Origin: Bacilli bacterium
GTDB lineage: Bacteria; Bacillota_I; Bacilli_A; RFN20; CAG-826
NCBI GenBank assembly: GCA_022482735.1
Contig: JAKVOO010000001.1
Coordinates: forward strand, 367,699-431,698
Reading direction: 5' to 3'
DNA: 64,000 nt
The translations under genes and the position numbers were made by a program. The first letter of the stretch is position 1. Each line of letters begins with the position of its first letter. A model generated the notes under the pieces. It ran no database searches and had not been told where the DNA came from. It saw nothing but the letters and a program-made list of their open reading frames with translations. Shown piece after piece: positions 44,532-53,725 of the stretch.

Positions 44532-44636
44532 TTTAAAAAAAACTTGCGTGGATAATTTAAGGACGCCATTTGGGGAATAAAATTGCTTTTAAGCGGATGA
44601 AGCCTTATAATTTCTTCATGATTGGAGGCTATATTT

Positions 44637-45611
44637 ATGCGTGTCTTATCAGGAATTAAACCAACTGGAAAATTAACCCTTGGAAATTATATTGGAGCCT
44701 TAAAGAATTTCCCTAATTTTCAAAACGAGGGTGAAACTTTTATATTTATTGCCGATCTTCATGCTTTGACGATGCCAATTGATCCGGAATTTTTACGGGA
44801 AAATAGCAAAATCATTGCTTCCTTTTACCTTGCGGCGGGATTAGATCCTAAAAAATGTACTATTTTTCGTCAAAGTCGCGTCAGTGAGCATAGTGAATTA
44901 GCCATTATTTTGCAGAATTATCTTTATATGGGTGAGTTATCACGCATGACTCAATTTAAGGAAAAATCACAAAATATGAATCAAAATGCAATTGGGCTAG
45001 GGCTATTCGCCTACCCAGTTTTGATGGCTGCGGATATTCTTCTTTATGATTCAGATGTCGTCCCCGTTGGCGAAGATCAAACTCAGCATGTTGAGCTAGC
45101 CCGGGATTTAGTTAAACGTTTTAATAACCATTATGGTGAAATTTTGAAAATGCCTGAGGCAAAAATTGGCAAAGTTGGAAAACGTATTATGTCCTTATCT
45201 GACCCCAGCAAAAAGATGAGTAAATCGGATCCAAAAGGCGATATTTTTCTGCTCGATGATATGAAAACCATCCGCAAGAAAATTATGAGTGCGGTTACTG
45301 ATTCAGGAAGCGAAGTAATATATGATATCGAAAACAAGCCTGGAATTGCTAATTTACTGACTATATATGCGGCGATAAAAAACATTACAGTTGAAGAGGC
45401 AGAAACAACGTTTGCGGGCTATCGCTATGGCGATTTTAAAAAAGCCATCGCTGATGCCGTTATTGAAGAAATTGAGCCTTTTCAAAATCGCTTTTATACT
45501 TTCTACAATGATCCTCAAACAGAAAAAATTCTTGAAGAAGGTGAAGCTAAAGCATCCGTTATTGCTCGGGTTGTTCTCCAACGGGTACAACAGGCTGTTG
45601 GTCTTCGCTAA
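44637..45611 (+). CDS. trpS: Tryptophanyl-tRNA synthetase
   Basis: About 324 residues of class I type: the HIGH-equivalent is TGKLTLGNYIGA, the KMSKS motif is exact (KKMSKSDPKGD), and VPVGEDQTQHVELARD is present. It charges tRNA-Trp. The ATG at 44637 follows TTGGAGG. The stop overlaps the start of the HAD gene (TAATG), so the two are co-translated. Confidence 0.97.
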   Translation: MRVLSGIKPTGKLTLGNYIGALKNFPNFQNEGETFIFIADLHALTMPIDPEFLRENSKIIASFYLAAGLDPKKCTIFRQSRVSEHSELAIILQNYLYMGELSRMTQFKEKSQNMNQNAIGLGLFAYPVLMAADILLYDSDVVPVGEDQTQHVELARDLVKRFNNHYGEILKMPEAKIGKVGKRIMSLSDPSKKMSKSDPKGDIFLLDDMKTIRKKIMSAVTDSGSEVIYDIENKPGIANLLTIYAAIKNITVEEAETTFAGYRYGDFKKAIADAVIEEIEPFQNRFYTFYNDPQTEKILEEGEAKASVIARVVLQRVQQAVGLR

Positions 45612-46432
45612 TGATAAAAAAACATACTCTGATTGCACTAGATATGGATGGGACGCTTTTAAACGACGACAAAACGATTTCCGCTGCTACCATTAATTAT
45701 TTAAAGGATCTTGACCAAAAAGGTTATTTAATTGTCCTAGCTAGTGGTCGTCCTCTTCGCGCTTTAGCCCACTATCAAGATCAACTTGATTTATCATCAC
45801 CCCTAGTTTGTTATAACGGGGCGTTAATAACTTCACGCCACGATCGCGAATTTCCCACGTTTAAAAGTAGCTTTAAGCAAGAAATCATTAAAAACATTAT
45901 TAGCGACATCGGTCTTAATAATCTCGATAATGTTATGGTGGAAACCCCAGATGATATATGGCTTTTACGGGAAGATGATGATTTGAATGCCTTTTTTTGG
46001 CATGACAATGTCAAAATCGTCTATGGTGATGTTCGCGCCAATATTACCGAAGACCCGATGACTTTAATTTTGAAGTCAAAAGTGAAAAATTCCGTTATTG
46101 ATGGAATTATTACTTCCGCGATTGAAAAATACCCTCACTATAAAGTTCGTTTTTGGTATGGCAGTGACTATAGCGAAGCTTATCTTGACTATGTAACTAA
46201 ACGCGATGCATTAAAATATATTGCCGATTATTATCATATTCCCCATAGTCGCACTATTGCTTTTGGTGATGCTGAAAATGATATTCAAATGCTGGCCTGG
46301 GCCAACATTGGGGTCGGTATGCTCAATGGCAACGAGTACTGTAAGGCGCATGCTGATATAATTACCGTCGATGATAACAACCACGATGGTATTATAAAAA
46401 CCCTCCCGCTAATTCTCGATAAAATAAAATAA
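45611..46432 (+). CDS. HAD-superfamily sugar-phosphate phosphatase (Cof type)
   Basis: A 273-residue protein with HAD motifs in order: LDMDGTLLNDD (motif I, nucleophile Asp in ALDMDG), VLASGRPLRAL (motif II), a C2-type cap, K in TKRDALKYI (motif III) and GDAENDIQML (motif IV). Substrate range of Cof-type phosphatases is broad and cannot be set from sequence. Confidence 0.92.
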   Translation: MIKKHTLIALDMDGTLLNDDKTISAATINYLKDLDQKGYLIVLASGRPLRALAHYQDQLDLSSPLVCYNGALITSRHDREFPTFKSSFKQEIIKNIISDIGLNNLDNVMVETPDDIWLLREDDDLNAFFWHDNVKIVYGDVRANITEDPMTLILKSKVKNSVIDGIITSAIEKYPHYKVRFWYGSDYSEAYLDYVTKRDALKYIADYYHIPHSRTIAFGDAENDIQMLAWANIGVGMLNGNEYCKAHADIITVDDNNHDGIIKTLPLILDKIK

Positions 46433-46460
46433 GGATGTCCAATAGGACATCCTCTTTTTT
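46432..46460. terminator. Terminator between the HAD gene and pgcA
   Basis: AGGATGTCC/GGACATCCT stem, four-base loop, T-run to the right and AT-rich left side; serves convergent genes. Confidence 0.9.
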
Positions 46461-48159
46461 ATATTTTCAATAGACGAAGTAATTCTTGATGTAAACTGTC
46501 GGCCTTGCCCTTAATCGACGGGCTGCTTTTTCCAACTACTTCATAGTAAAACTTGCACTTGGGTTCGGTGCCACTTGGGCGAATTATTATCGTACTTTGA
46601 TCATCTAAAACCATTTTATAGACATCGGCTTTAGGAAGGAAAATCGGCCGGCGATGACCTTTTTCAACGGCCTCGCTAGTTAAGTAATCTTCAACGCGGA
46701 TTATTTTTTTGCCAGCGATTTCTTTTAAGGGACTCAGCCGCAAGGAATCCATAAGATCGGTCATTTTTTTAGCTCCCGCTTCACCAGGGAACATTATCGA
46801 ATAAACTTTATCCGCATGATAACCAAATCGAACTTGCATATCATCATATACTTGAATCAAATTCTTTCCTTGCTTTTTATAAAATAAAGCCATTTCGCTA
46901 TACATAACTAAAGCTTGCAAAGCATCTTTATCGCGAACAAACGGCTTAACTAAACACCCATAACTTTCCTCGTAGCCAAATTCAAACTTTGGTCCCTTAT
47001 TTTCAATAGCTTGCTCAATTGCGTCACCAATGTATTTAAACCCCGTAAGAAATAATTGCGATTCGATTCCATAATAGGCCGGAATAATTTCTGAGTAAGA
47101 GGAGGTAACAATGGTCGAGTAGACAATTCCGTTCGAGGCTAATAGGCCCTTCTTTTTCCGCTCAGCCAAAATGTAATCTAAGAGCATAGATCCTGATTCA
47201 TTTCCAGTAAAAAGCCGATACTCGCCAGTGCTATCACGTGCACCGAGGCCAACTCGGTCCGCATCAGGATCAGTAATAAGAATAATATCGGCCTCTTTTT
47301 CATGAGCCAGTTTAATTGCCGCTTCATATGCCCGCACATCTTCGGGATTAGGTGAGGCGGTATTCTTAAAATCAGGATCGTGACTACATTGACTTAGTAC
47401 TGGATAAACTTCATATCCCAAATCTTCAAAAATCTTCATAGCATTCTCGTAACTCGTTCCATGTTGAGGTGAAAACACGATTTTAAAGTCATCCCGCTTT
47501 AAATCTTTATTTATTTGGATGCTCTCTACTTCCCGTCGATAGGCAATATCAATGTTTTCATCGTAAGTAATTGATTCGCCAAATGGTTCCACTTCATCAA
47601 TTTCAATCTCTAGCGGTGAAGGCAAATGCGATATAATTTCCACTAGACGGTCAATTTTCTCTGGAACAAGTTGACAGCCATTCTCGTCATATACCTTGTA
47701 GCCATTATATTCTTTAGGATTATGAGAAGCGGTAATCATTATGCCACCGACCGCATGTGAAAAACGCACGGCAAATGATAATTCCGGTGTCGGTCTCAAA
47801 CTATCGAAGATATAGGTTTTTATTCCATACCGATTAAGAGTTTTTGCACTATCAAGCGTGAACTCCCGCGAAAAGAAACGATTGTCATGACTTAAAGCTA
47901 CGCCACGCGATTTGGCATCAGGGAATTTCTCAAGTAGATACAATGCGAATCCAATTGTTGCTTTACGGACCGTAAATAAATTCATACGGTTAATACCTGG
48001 GCCCAATATTCCGCGCATACCGGCTGTGCCAAATTCAAGCTCGCGATAAAAGGCATCCGCTTTTTCCTCAGCCTGCATTTCCTTAAGCGTTTTTCTCTCT
48101 TCGTCGCTTATTTTTGATGATGTCAGCCACTTTTGATACAATGTTTCAACGTTTTCCAT
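46459..48159 (-). CDS. pgcA: Phosphoglucomutase/phosphomannomutase
   Basis: About 566 residues with GTAGMRG (substrate loop), the catalytic serine in TASHNPKEYNGYKVY, the metal-binding DPDADRVG, the sugar-binding GYEESYGC and the phosphate-binding RPSGTEPKCKFY. It interconverts glucose-1- and glucose-6-phosphate in sugar storage and envelope synthesis. The ATG at 48159 follows AAGGAG; upstream in-frame starts lie in rluD. Confidence 0.95.
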   Translation of the reverse strand: MENVETLYQKWLTSSKISDEERKTLKEMQAEEKADAFYRELEFGTAGMRGILGPGINRMNLFTVRKATIGFALYLLEKFPDAKSRGVALSHDNRFFSREFTLDSAKTLNRYGIKTYIFDSLRPTPELSFAVRFSHAVGGIMITASHNPKEYNGYKVYDENGCQLVPEKIDRLVEIISHLPSPLEIEIDEVEPFGESITYDENIDIAYRREVESIQINKDLKRDDFKIVFSPQHGTSYENAMKIFEDLGYEVYPVLSQCSHDPDFKNTASPNPEDVRAYEAAIKLAHEKEADIILITDPDADRVGLGARDSTGEYRLFTGNESGSMLLDYILAERKKKGLLASNGIVYSTIVTSSYSEIIPAYYGIESQLFLTGFKYIGDAIEQAIENKGPKFEFGYEESYGCLVKPFVRDKDALQALVMYSEMALFYKKQGKNLIQVYDDMQVRFGYHADKVYSIMFPGEAGAKKMTDLMDSLRLSPLKEIAGKKIIRVEDYLTSEAVEKGHRRPIFLPKADVYKMVLDDQSTIIIRPSGTEPKCKFYYEVVGKSSPSIKGKADSLHQELLRLLKI

Positions 48160-48170
48160 ACTTTTTCTCC

Positions 48171-49133
48171 TTATTCTTTTGTCAACTTGTCGATGATGGT
48201 TTTTTCTTCTTCTGGCCACGGGCAAACGAACTTACGATTGGATAAATACTCTAGGGGAGACGATACATTAGCAAAGCTTAAACTCCGAGCAAAGAGAAAC
48301 TGATGTTTTAATCCGTAGAGTTGCGCATATTTTTTGTTAATGGAAAAATCACCATATTTATTATCCCCAATTACCGGATGATCAATCGCTTGCATATGCA
48401 CCCGAATCTGATGGGTTCGTCCTGTGAGAATATTTACCCGTAAAAGCGATGAGTCATGGAAGTGACGTTCAGTCTGATAAACCGTCTTAGCCACTTGACC
48501 ATTCTTATAAGACACCTTAACAGTTTTTGCCTTTTCATCTTTGAGCAAAGGAAGATCGATGGTTCCCTTTTCCTCCGTATGACCTGCCACTAATGCATAG
48601 TACTCCTTAGAAATATCATCCTTATCTTTGAATAACTTCTCTAATACCTGAAGCGAGGGAAGATCTTTCGCAAAAATAATCAAGCCACTCGTATTACGGT
48701 CAAGTCGATGAGCAGGAGCGGGAGTAAATCCCACCATATCCGTGCTATATTCACCATTTTGAATCAAGTAAGATAAAACTTCATTTTGCAGTGTAACTTT
48801 TTTTTCATTCTCATCGCCATGAACTAGTAATCCGCTTGGTTTATTTACTATCAGCACATGGCTATCTTCATATATTATCTGCCGATTAAATGCAATTTTA
48901 TCAACCGGTTTTGGCTTAGCAAATTCTTTTAGTTGAAGGTCGGTAACATAAATTGAAAGTTGATCTCCGACTTTTACAATATAGCTAGCATCCACCCAAT
49001 GGCCATTAATTTTCACATCTTTCTTGCGAAAAAGCCTATAAATAAAACTTAACGGAGCTTCCGAAAGGTATTTGCGAACAAATTTATCAATTCTTTGATT
49101 TTGGGCCTCAGGGCCAATAATTAGTGACTTCAT
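48171..49133 (-). CDS. rluD: RluA-family rRNA pseudouridine synthase (RluC/RluD type)
   Basis: About 320 residues: an S4-like RNA-binding N-terminus (RIDKFVRKYL...SFIYRLFRKKDVKING) followed by the synthase domain with the catalytic HRLDRNTSG and GRTHQIRVHMQAIDHPVIGD. It modifies uridines in 23S rRNA. The exact target (RluC or RluD) cannot be told from sequence alone. It ends 12 bases before pgcA. Confidence 0.93.
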   Translation of the reverse strand: MKSLIIGPEAQNQRIDKFVRKYLSEAPLSFIYRLFRKKDVKINGHWVDASYIVKVGDQLSIYVTDLQLKEFAKPKPVDKIAFNRQIIYEDSHVLIVNKPSGLLVHGDENEKKVTLQNEVLSYLIQNGEYSTDMVGFTPAPAHRLDRNTSGLIIFAKDLPSLQVLEKLFKDKDDISKEYYALVAGHTEEKGTIDLPLLKDEKAKTVKVSYKNGQVAKTVYQTERHFHDSSLLRVNILTGRTHQIRVHMQAIDHPVIGDNKYGDFSINKKYAQLYGLKHQFLFARSLSFANVSSPLEYLSNRKFVCPWPEEEKTIIDKLTKE

Positions 49134-49258
49134 AATTAACACTTAATATAATAGCACAGAGCCCCTGTTTTCTCGATATTTACGAAAATAATTTTACCTA
49201 AAAATTTAGTATAAAATTAATGACAAGTAGATGGTTGCTTGATATAATAAAACACGCT

Positions 49259-49349
49259 GGAGAAATACCCAAGTGGTTGAAGGGGCAGGCTTGGAAAGCT
49301 TGTAGACTTGTAACAGGGTGCGAGGGTTCGAATCCCTCTTTCTCCGCCA
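49259..49349 (+). tRNA. tRNA-Ser (anticodon GGA)
   Basis: Ninety-one bases with encoded CCA; acceptor GGAGAAA/TTTCTCC, anticodon arm CAGGC-TTGGAAA-GCTTG with anticodon GGA, long variable arm, T-arm GGTTCGAATCC. A promoter lies ahead: ATGACA (49220-49225), 17 bases, TATAAT (49243-49248). It marks the left edge of the island holding the restriction-modification locus. Confidence 0.97.
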
Positions 49350-49361
49350 TCTAGAATGGTC

Positions 49362-49391
49362 AGGATTGATACAATAGTGTCAGTCCTTTTT
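49362..49391 (+). terminator. Terminator after tRNA-Ser(GGA)
   Basis: AGGA/TCCT with inner TTGATAC/GTGTCAG (two wobble pairs), four-base loop and a T-rich tail. Confidence 0.75.
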
Positions 49392-49479
49392 ATTTAGATT
49401 TAATCATTACTTTTTGAATATTGACTCTTTATATATGTGCCATAAAACAGCTGAAAATGATACGTTTTTATGTTTTCGA

Positions 49480-49542
49480 TGTCAATAGGTGGCACGGCTA
49501 TGTCAATTGTGGCACGGCAACATCAATTGCGGCACGGCAATA
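49480..49542. repeat. Three tandem 21-bp repeats
   Basis: Units at 49480-49500, 49501-49521 and 49522-49542 share TGTCAATTGTGGCACGGCAA with a few differences. They lie in the 357-base gap between the tRNA and the first gene of the restriction operon; apart from the tRNA terminator I see nothing else there. The 21-base period equals two helix turns. Multiple short repeats of this sort occur at ends of IS21-type elements and as iterons. Confidence 0.8.
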
Positions 49543-49706
49543 TATAGTGATCAAGCAATTCAAATTAAGCAAACCACCAATAAGGAAAAGTTTTAATACT
49601 AAGTATTAAGCGAATATTTATAAAATATTTTTGCCCTTATATCAAAAATAGTATTGTAATACCAAAAGCGTTGTCATATAATTTAGTTGCTGATAGGAGG
49701 ACTGTC

Positions 49707-51323
49707 ATGGAAAACAATAAACGCTATTGGTTAGATCTGTTAACCAGCTATCTGGGTGATTCGATAATAGACGTCATGTATGAGATATATCGCGTAATGC
49801 TTGTGCGTGAACATTTTTATAAGGACATGAGTGTCGATACACTCTATTCCGATATGAAGGTTGAGCCGTCGAGGCTTTACGAACTTGCTAATACGCTCTG
49901 CCAAACTAGACCATCTAAGGTCGACGAGAAGAGTTTTTATAATCTTTATATCGAAACTCGCGAATTATCAAAACGTGACTGTTTAGAATATTTTGATTAC
50001 TTAGCATCCAAAGAAGGGCGGAGAAGTGATTTCAGTCCTGTTCCAAAGACTTTGTTAAATACACTCATACCTTCTTTTGATAAGGATAACATAAAAGTTT
50101 TTATTCCTGATTGTGAAAAATACGGAACTTTTTTATACGACTTTGCATCCGAAAACAGAGAACGATTCGTTTTTACTTCATGTAGGAACCTTCGACTTAA
50201 AGAAATATATAGCCACTTTTATGACCATTCAAATATTCGATTTCTTGATGGAGATTATTATACCTTTGGATTTACGAATGAAAAGTTCGATCTAATTATT
50301 TGTTTCCCGATAATGGGCGGTAGGTCGATCTTTGAGGGACATGATTTTATTAGTAAAGAACCATCGCTAATCGCTGCTCAAAACCTTCTGTATCATCTTA
50401 CTCAAAATGGTGTTCTTAAAATCATTTTACCTGCCAAGGTTACCTTTGCAGGAGGAGATTCAGAAAGCTTTAGAAATTTTGTGGAGTCAAACTACAAAAT
50501 TAATGAAATTTCATCCTTACCTAGCAAGTTGTTCCAACCATTTTTATTCATAAACACATATCTATTCTCATTTTCTAATGGAGTAACTGAAGACATCAAA
50601 TTGCGAAAGTATTCGTTAGAAAAAGTTGAAGATGGGTCCGCTCTTAAAGTTGATAATGAACAAATTATTTTTAAAGACGAATTTGAAGATATCCCTGCGT
50701 GGAACATTGATTCTGTATTCAACGCAGATGATCCGGAAATTATTGTGTATAACAACTCTAAAGTGAAGAAGAGCCCGATTGGACTGGTTGCTTCTGTATT
50801 TCGTGGCAAGGCCATAACAACTAAAGAAGAAAACGGAAATATCAGCATTATTAACATCTCAAACATTAATGATACTGAAATAGATTACACAAGCTTAGAA
50901 ACCTTTAATGAGGATGAAAGAAAAACTGCAAAATATTTCCTTGAAGATGGTGATGTTCTTGTTACATCTAGGGGTACAACAGTAAAGATTGGTGTGTTCG
51001 AAAAACAAGATAAACCATGCGTAGCATCTGCCAATATTAATGTTATTAGACCGAGCAAAATGATCAAAGGCACTTATCTCAAATTATTCTTGGATTCATC
51101 GGTTGGTAAAAAAATGCTTAAAGCCCTTCAAAGAGGAACAACCATTGTAAATATCAACTTTAAAGATATTGAAACACTTGAGGTTCCGGTTTCTCCTTTG
51201 AATGAACAAGAAGAAATTGTCTCAGATTACATAAAGGGAAGAGATGCTTATGTCGAGGCAATAAGACAGGCTGAAGAGTCTTGGCAAAACCTTCAAAAAG
51301 AATTAGAAAGAAAGTTGTATTAG
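49707..51323 (+). CDS. Degenerate N6-methyltransferase domain fused to a type I specificity (TRD) domain
   Basis: A 538-residue protein. Residues about 100-300 follow an N6-adenine methyltransferase fold, but motif I reads IPDCEKYGTF (133-142) instead of DPxCGxG, and the catalytic NPPY site reads CFPIMGG (199-205). It is therefore unlikely to methylate. Residues about 335-535 look like one HsdS target-recognition domain with its trailing helix (VASVFRGKAIT, DGDVLVTSRGTTVKIG, SANINVIRP, NEQEEIVSDYI). The start at 49707 follows AGGAGG; upstream in-frame codons are rejected. First gene of the six-gene operon; the next ORF begins nine bases after its stop. Confidence 0.75.
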   Translation: MENNKRYWLDLLTSYLGDSIIDVMYEIYRVMLVREHFYKDMSVDTLYSDMKVEPSRLYELANTLCQTRPSKVDEKSFYNLYIETRELSKRDCLEYFDYLASKEGRRSDFSPVPKTLLNTLIPSFDKDNIKVFIPDCEKYGTFLYDFASENRERFVFTSCRNLRLKEIYSHFYDHSNIRFLDGDYYTFGFTNEKFDLIICFPIMGGRSIFEGHDFISKEPSLIAAQNLLYHLTQNGVLKIILPAKVTFAGGDSESFRNFVESNYKINEISSLPSKLFQPFLFINTYLFSFSNGVTEDIKLRKYSLEKVEDGSALKVDNEQIIFKDEFEDIPAWNIDSVFNADDPEIIVYNNSKVKKSPIGLVASVFRGKAITTKEENGNISIINISNINDTEIDYTSLETFNEDERKTAKYFLEDGDVLVTSRGTTVKIGVFEKQDKPCVASANINVIRPSKMIKGTYLKLFLDSSVGKKMLKALQRGTTIVNINFKDIETLEVPVSPLNEQEEIVSDYIKGRDAYVEAIRQAEESWQNLQKELERKLY

Positions 51324-51331
51324 GTGAAAAT

Positions 51332-53725
51332 ATGCTAGGACCGATTATTGGCGACATCGCCGGATCAATATATGAATTTAACAATATTAAAACCAAGGAC
51401 TTTGACTTACTTACTTACAAGTGCTTTTTCACTGATGACACAGTGATGTCATTGGCGATTGCAAAAGCTATTATCTCCTCAAAAAGTGATTACTCGGATT
51501 TAGGCGAAAACGCAATTAAATGCATGGGCGAACTCGGCATAAAATATCCAGATGCCGGTTATGGTTCTATGTTCAGCGAATGGTTATCATCATCGGTTCC
51601 AAAACCGTATAACAGCTATGGCAATGGCGCAGCAATGAGAGTTTCAGCTTGTGGGTTTGCCGCCAACACACTTGAGGAAGCTATTATGGCCTCAAGAAAA
51701 GTAACAGAGGTCACTCACAATCATCCAGAAGGTATTAAAGGTGCCGAAGCAACAGCTGTAGCTATTTTTCTAGCTAAAAGCGGAAAAAACATTCTTGAGA
51801 TAAGAGATTACATTGATAAGCACTATTACAAAATGAATTTTACTCTCAATGATATTAGAAGTACTTATTCATTCAATGAAACATGTCAGAAAACAGTTCC
51901 ACAAGCAATAGAAGCTTTTCTTGAATCTAGCAATTTCGAAGATGCGATTAGAAATGCGATATCTATTGGTGGCGATAGTGATACTTTAGCTGCTATAACC
52001 GGCGGTATTGCTGAAGCTTATTATGGTATTCCTACCGATATTAGGAAGCATGTAATAACTTACTTAGATGAACGTTTATTAGAAATTTTATTAGAGTTTG
52101 AAAATAAATATCCAGCACTAATGGAAAAAGGCTATGTGAGAGTAAAAACAAAGAATAAAGATATGAAAACGGGAGGTCGTTCTGAAATGATAAAAGCTGC
52201 TATAACAAAAGCTGAGAATGATTTTGAGGATACTGAACCAGTATTAGAAGAAACATCCAGCCAGAAACTATTCAATCACTTATTTGAGGCATGCAATATT
52301 CTAAGAGGGCCAATAAATCAGGATGAGTATAAGTCTTATGTAACACCTATTTTATTCTTTAAGAGAATATCAGATGTATATGATGAAGAAACTGAAAAGG
52401 CATTAAGAGAGTCTGGCGGAGATACAGAATTTGCTTCATTTGACGAAAATCATAGTTTCAAAATACCGGATGGATGTCATTGGAACGATGTTAGAAATGC
52501 TAGTTCAAATGTTGGTACAGCAATAATTAATGCAATGAGCGGTATTGAAAGAGCCAATCCAGATACCTTGAGCGGTGTATTTAGCTCATTTGATGATGCA
52601 ACTTGGACAGATAAATCGAAGCTTTCCGACGACAGATTAAAGAACTTAATCGAGCATATGTCTTCCATTAAGGTTGGTAATAATAATTATTCAGCTGATG
52701 TAATGGGTGACGCATATGAGTATTTAATTAAAAAATTTGCTGACCTGTCTAAGAAGAACGCTGGCGAGTTCTATACACCAAGAACAATAGTAAAACTATT
52801 GGTTAATCTTCTTGATCCTAAGCCAGGTGATGATGTTTACGATCCTGCTTGTGGAACAGGCGGCATGTTAATTGAAGCAATCCACCATATTAATAACGAC
52901 AAGTTAACTTATGGACGTATCTATGGTCAAGAAAAAAATCTGGCAACGTCTGCTATCGCTAGAATGAATTTATTCTTGCATGGTGGAAAAGACTTTAAAG
53001 TACTACAAGGAGATACATTAAGAGATCCAAAGTTCCTTCGTGCTGGTAAAGTTCAAAAATTTGATTGTGTAATAGCTAATCCCCCATTTGGTCTTGATGG
53101 ATGGGGCGCAGCTCAATTCGAGAACGACGCTTATGGTAGAAACATTTGGGGATGTCCATCTGATTCAAGCGCAGATTTTGCTTGGCTTCAGCATATGATT
53201 GCATCTATGAATGAAAAAACTGGCAGATGTGCAGTTATTTTACCGCAAGGTGTTTTATTCCATAGTGGTAAAGAAGGCGTGATGAGACAAAAGCTCATTG
53301 AATCAGATAAACTTGAATGCGTAATTACATTAGTTCAAGGTGTATTCTTTTCAACAGGTGTCAGAGCTTGTATTTTGTTGCTGAATAATCAAAAAATTAA
53401 AGAACATCAAGGCAAAGTTTGTATGATTGATGCTTCAAAAATTTTTACTGCAAAACGCGCTCAAAATATTATGACTGAAGAAAATATTGATGAAGTATTT
53501 GCTTTATTTCAAAACTATGAGAACGTCATTGAAAAATGTCATATAGTCAACAATTGCGATCTAAAAGACACGCTTGTGACAAAAACATATATAACAAAAA
53601 AAGAAACTGAAAAAATTAATCCAGCTGAAGTAAAAAAGAATTATCTTGAAGCCTATAAGAAGATGATTTCAGCCGAAGAAAAAATGAAGAAATTACTAGA
53701 AGAAGGGGGATATATAAATGAGTAG
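51332..53725 (+). CDS. ADP-ribosylglycohydrolase fused to HsdM methyltransferase
   Basis: A 797-residue fusion. Residues 1-265 are an ADP-ribosylglycohydrolase (DraG/ARH) with all key motifs: GDIAGS, metal site TDDT (34-37), GNGAAMR (97-103) and GGDSDTLAA (213-221). Residues about 300-797 are a complete type I HsdM: the helical HsdM_N region, GEFYTPR, SAM motif DPACGTGG (504-511), catalytic NPPF (583-586) and SADFAWLQHM. No stop separates them. The ARH part has normal free-standing length, and an internal ribosome site and ATG sit at the joint (52187). The ATG at 51332 follows AGGTG; the ORF is longer upstream but begins inside the previous gene. ARH enzymes remove ADP-ribose from proteins or nucleic acids; the role here is open. 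Confidence 0.9.
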   Translation: MLGPIIGDIAGSIYEFNNIKTKDFDLLTYKCFFTDDTVMSLAIAKAIISSKSDYSDLGENAIKCMGELGIKYPDAGYGSMFSEWLSSSVPKPYNSYGNGAAMRVSACGFAANTLEEAIMASRKVTEVTHNHPEGIKGAEATAVAIFLAKSGKNILEIRDYIDKHYYKMNFTLNDIRSTYSFNETCQKTVPQAIEAFLESSNFEDAIRNAISIGGDSDTLAAITGGIAEAYYGIPTDIRKHVITYLDERLLEILLEFENKYPALMEKGYVRVKTKNKDMKTGGRSEMIKAAITKAENDFEDTEPVLEETSSQKLFNHLFEACNILRGPINQDEYKSYVTPILFFKRISDVYDEETEKALRESGGDTEFASFDENHSFKIPDGCHWNDVRNASSNVGTAIINAMSGIERANPDTLSGVFSSFDDATWTDKSKLSDDRLKNLIEHMSSIKVGNNNYSADVMGDAYEYLIKKFADLSKKNAGEFYTPRTIVKLLVNLLDPKPGDDVYDPACGTGGMLIEAIHHINNDKLTYGRIYGQEKNLATSAIARMNLFLHGGKDFKVLQGDTLRDPKFLRAGKVQKFDCVIANPPFGLDGWGAAQFENDAYGRNIWGCPSDSSADFAWLQHMIASMNEKTGRCAVILPQGVLFHSGKEGVMRQKLIESDKLECVITLVQGVFFSTGVRACILLLNNQKIKEHQGKVCMIDASKIFTAKRAQNIMTEENIDEVFALFQNYENVIEKCHIVNNCDLKDTLVTKTYITKKETEKINPAEVKKNYLEAYKKMISAEEKMKKLLEEGGYINE
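52171..52189 (+). promoter_or_regulatory. Internal ribosome site and ATG at the ARH-HsdM joint
   Basis: GGGAGG (52171-52176) precedes an in-frame ATG (52187, codon 286 of the fusion) by ten bases. Starting here would give a 512-residue protein, the normal size for HsdM and close to the 499-residue neighbour. Confidence 0.6.

Noticed and set aside
44378-44636. T-box riboswitch before trpS
   Set aside because: The conserved T-box sequence and an antiterminator/terminator pair are absent from the leader.
49480-49542. CRISPR array
   Set aside because: The repeats are directly adjacent with no spacers, and no cas genes are present.
49421-49609. A 62-residue frame between the tRNA and the restriction operon
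   Set aside because: It spans the 21-bp repeats, has no ribosome site and no protein-like composition.
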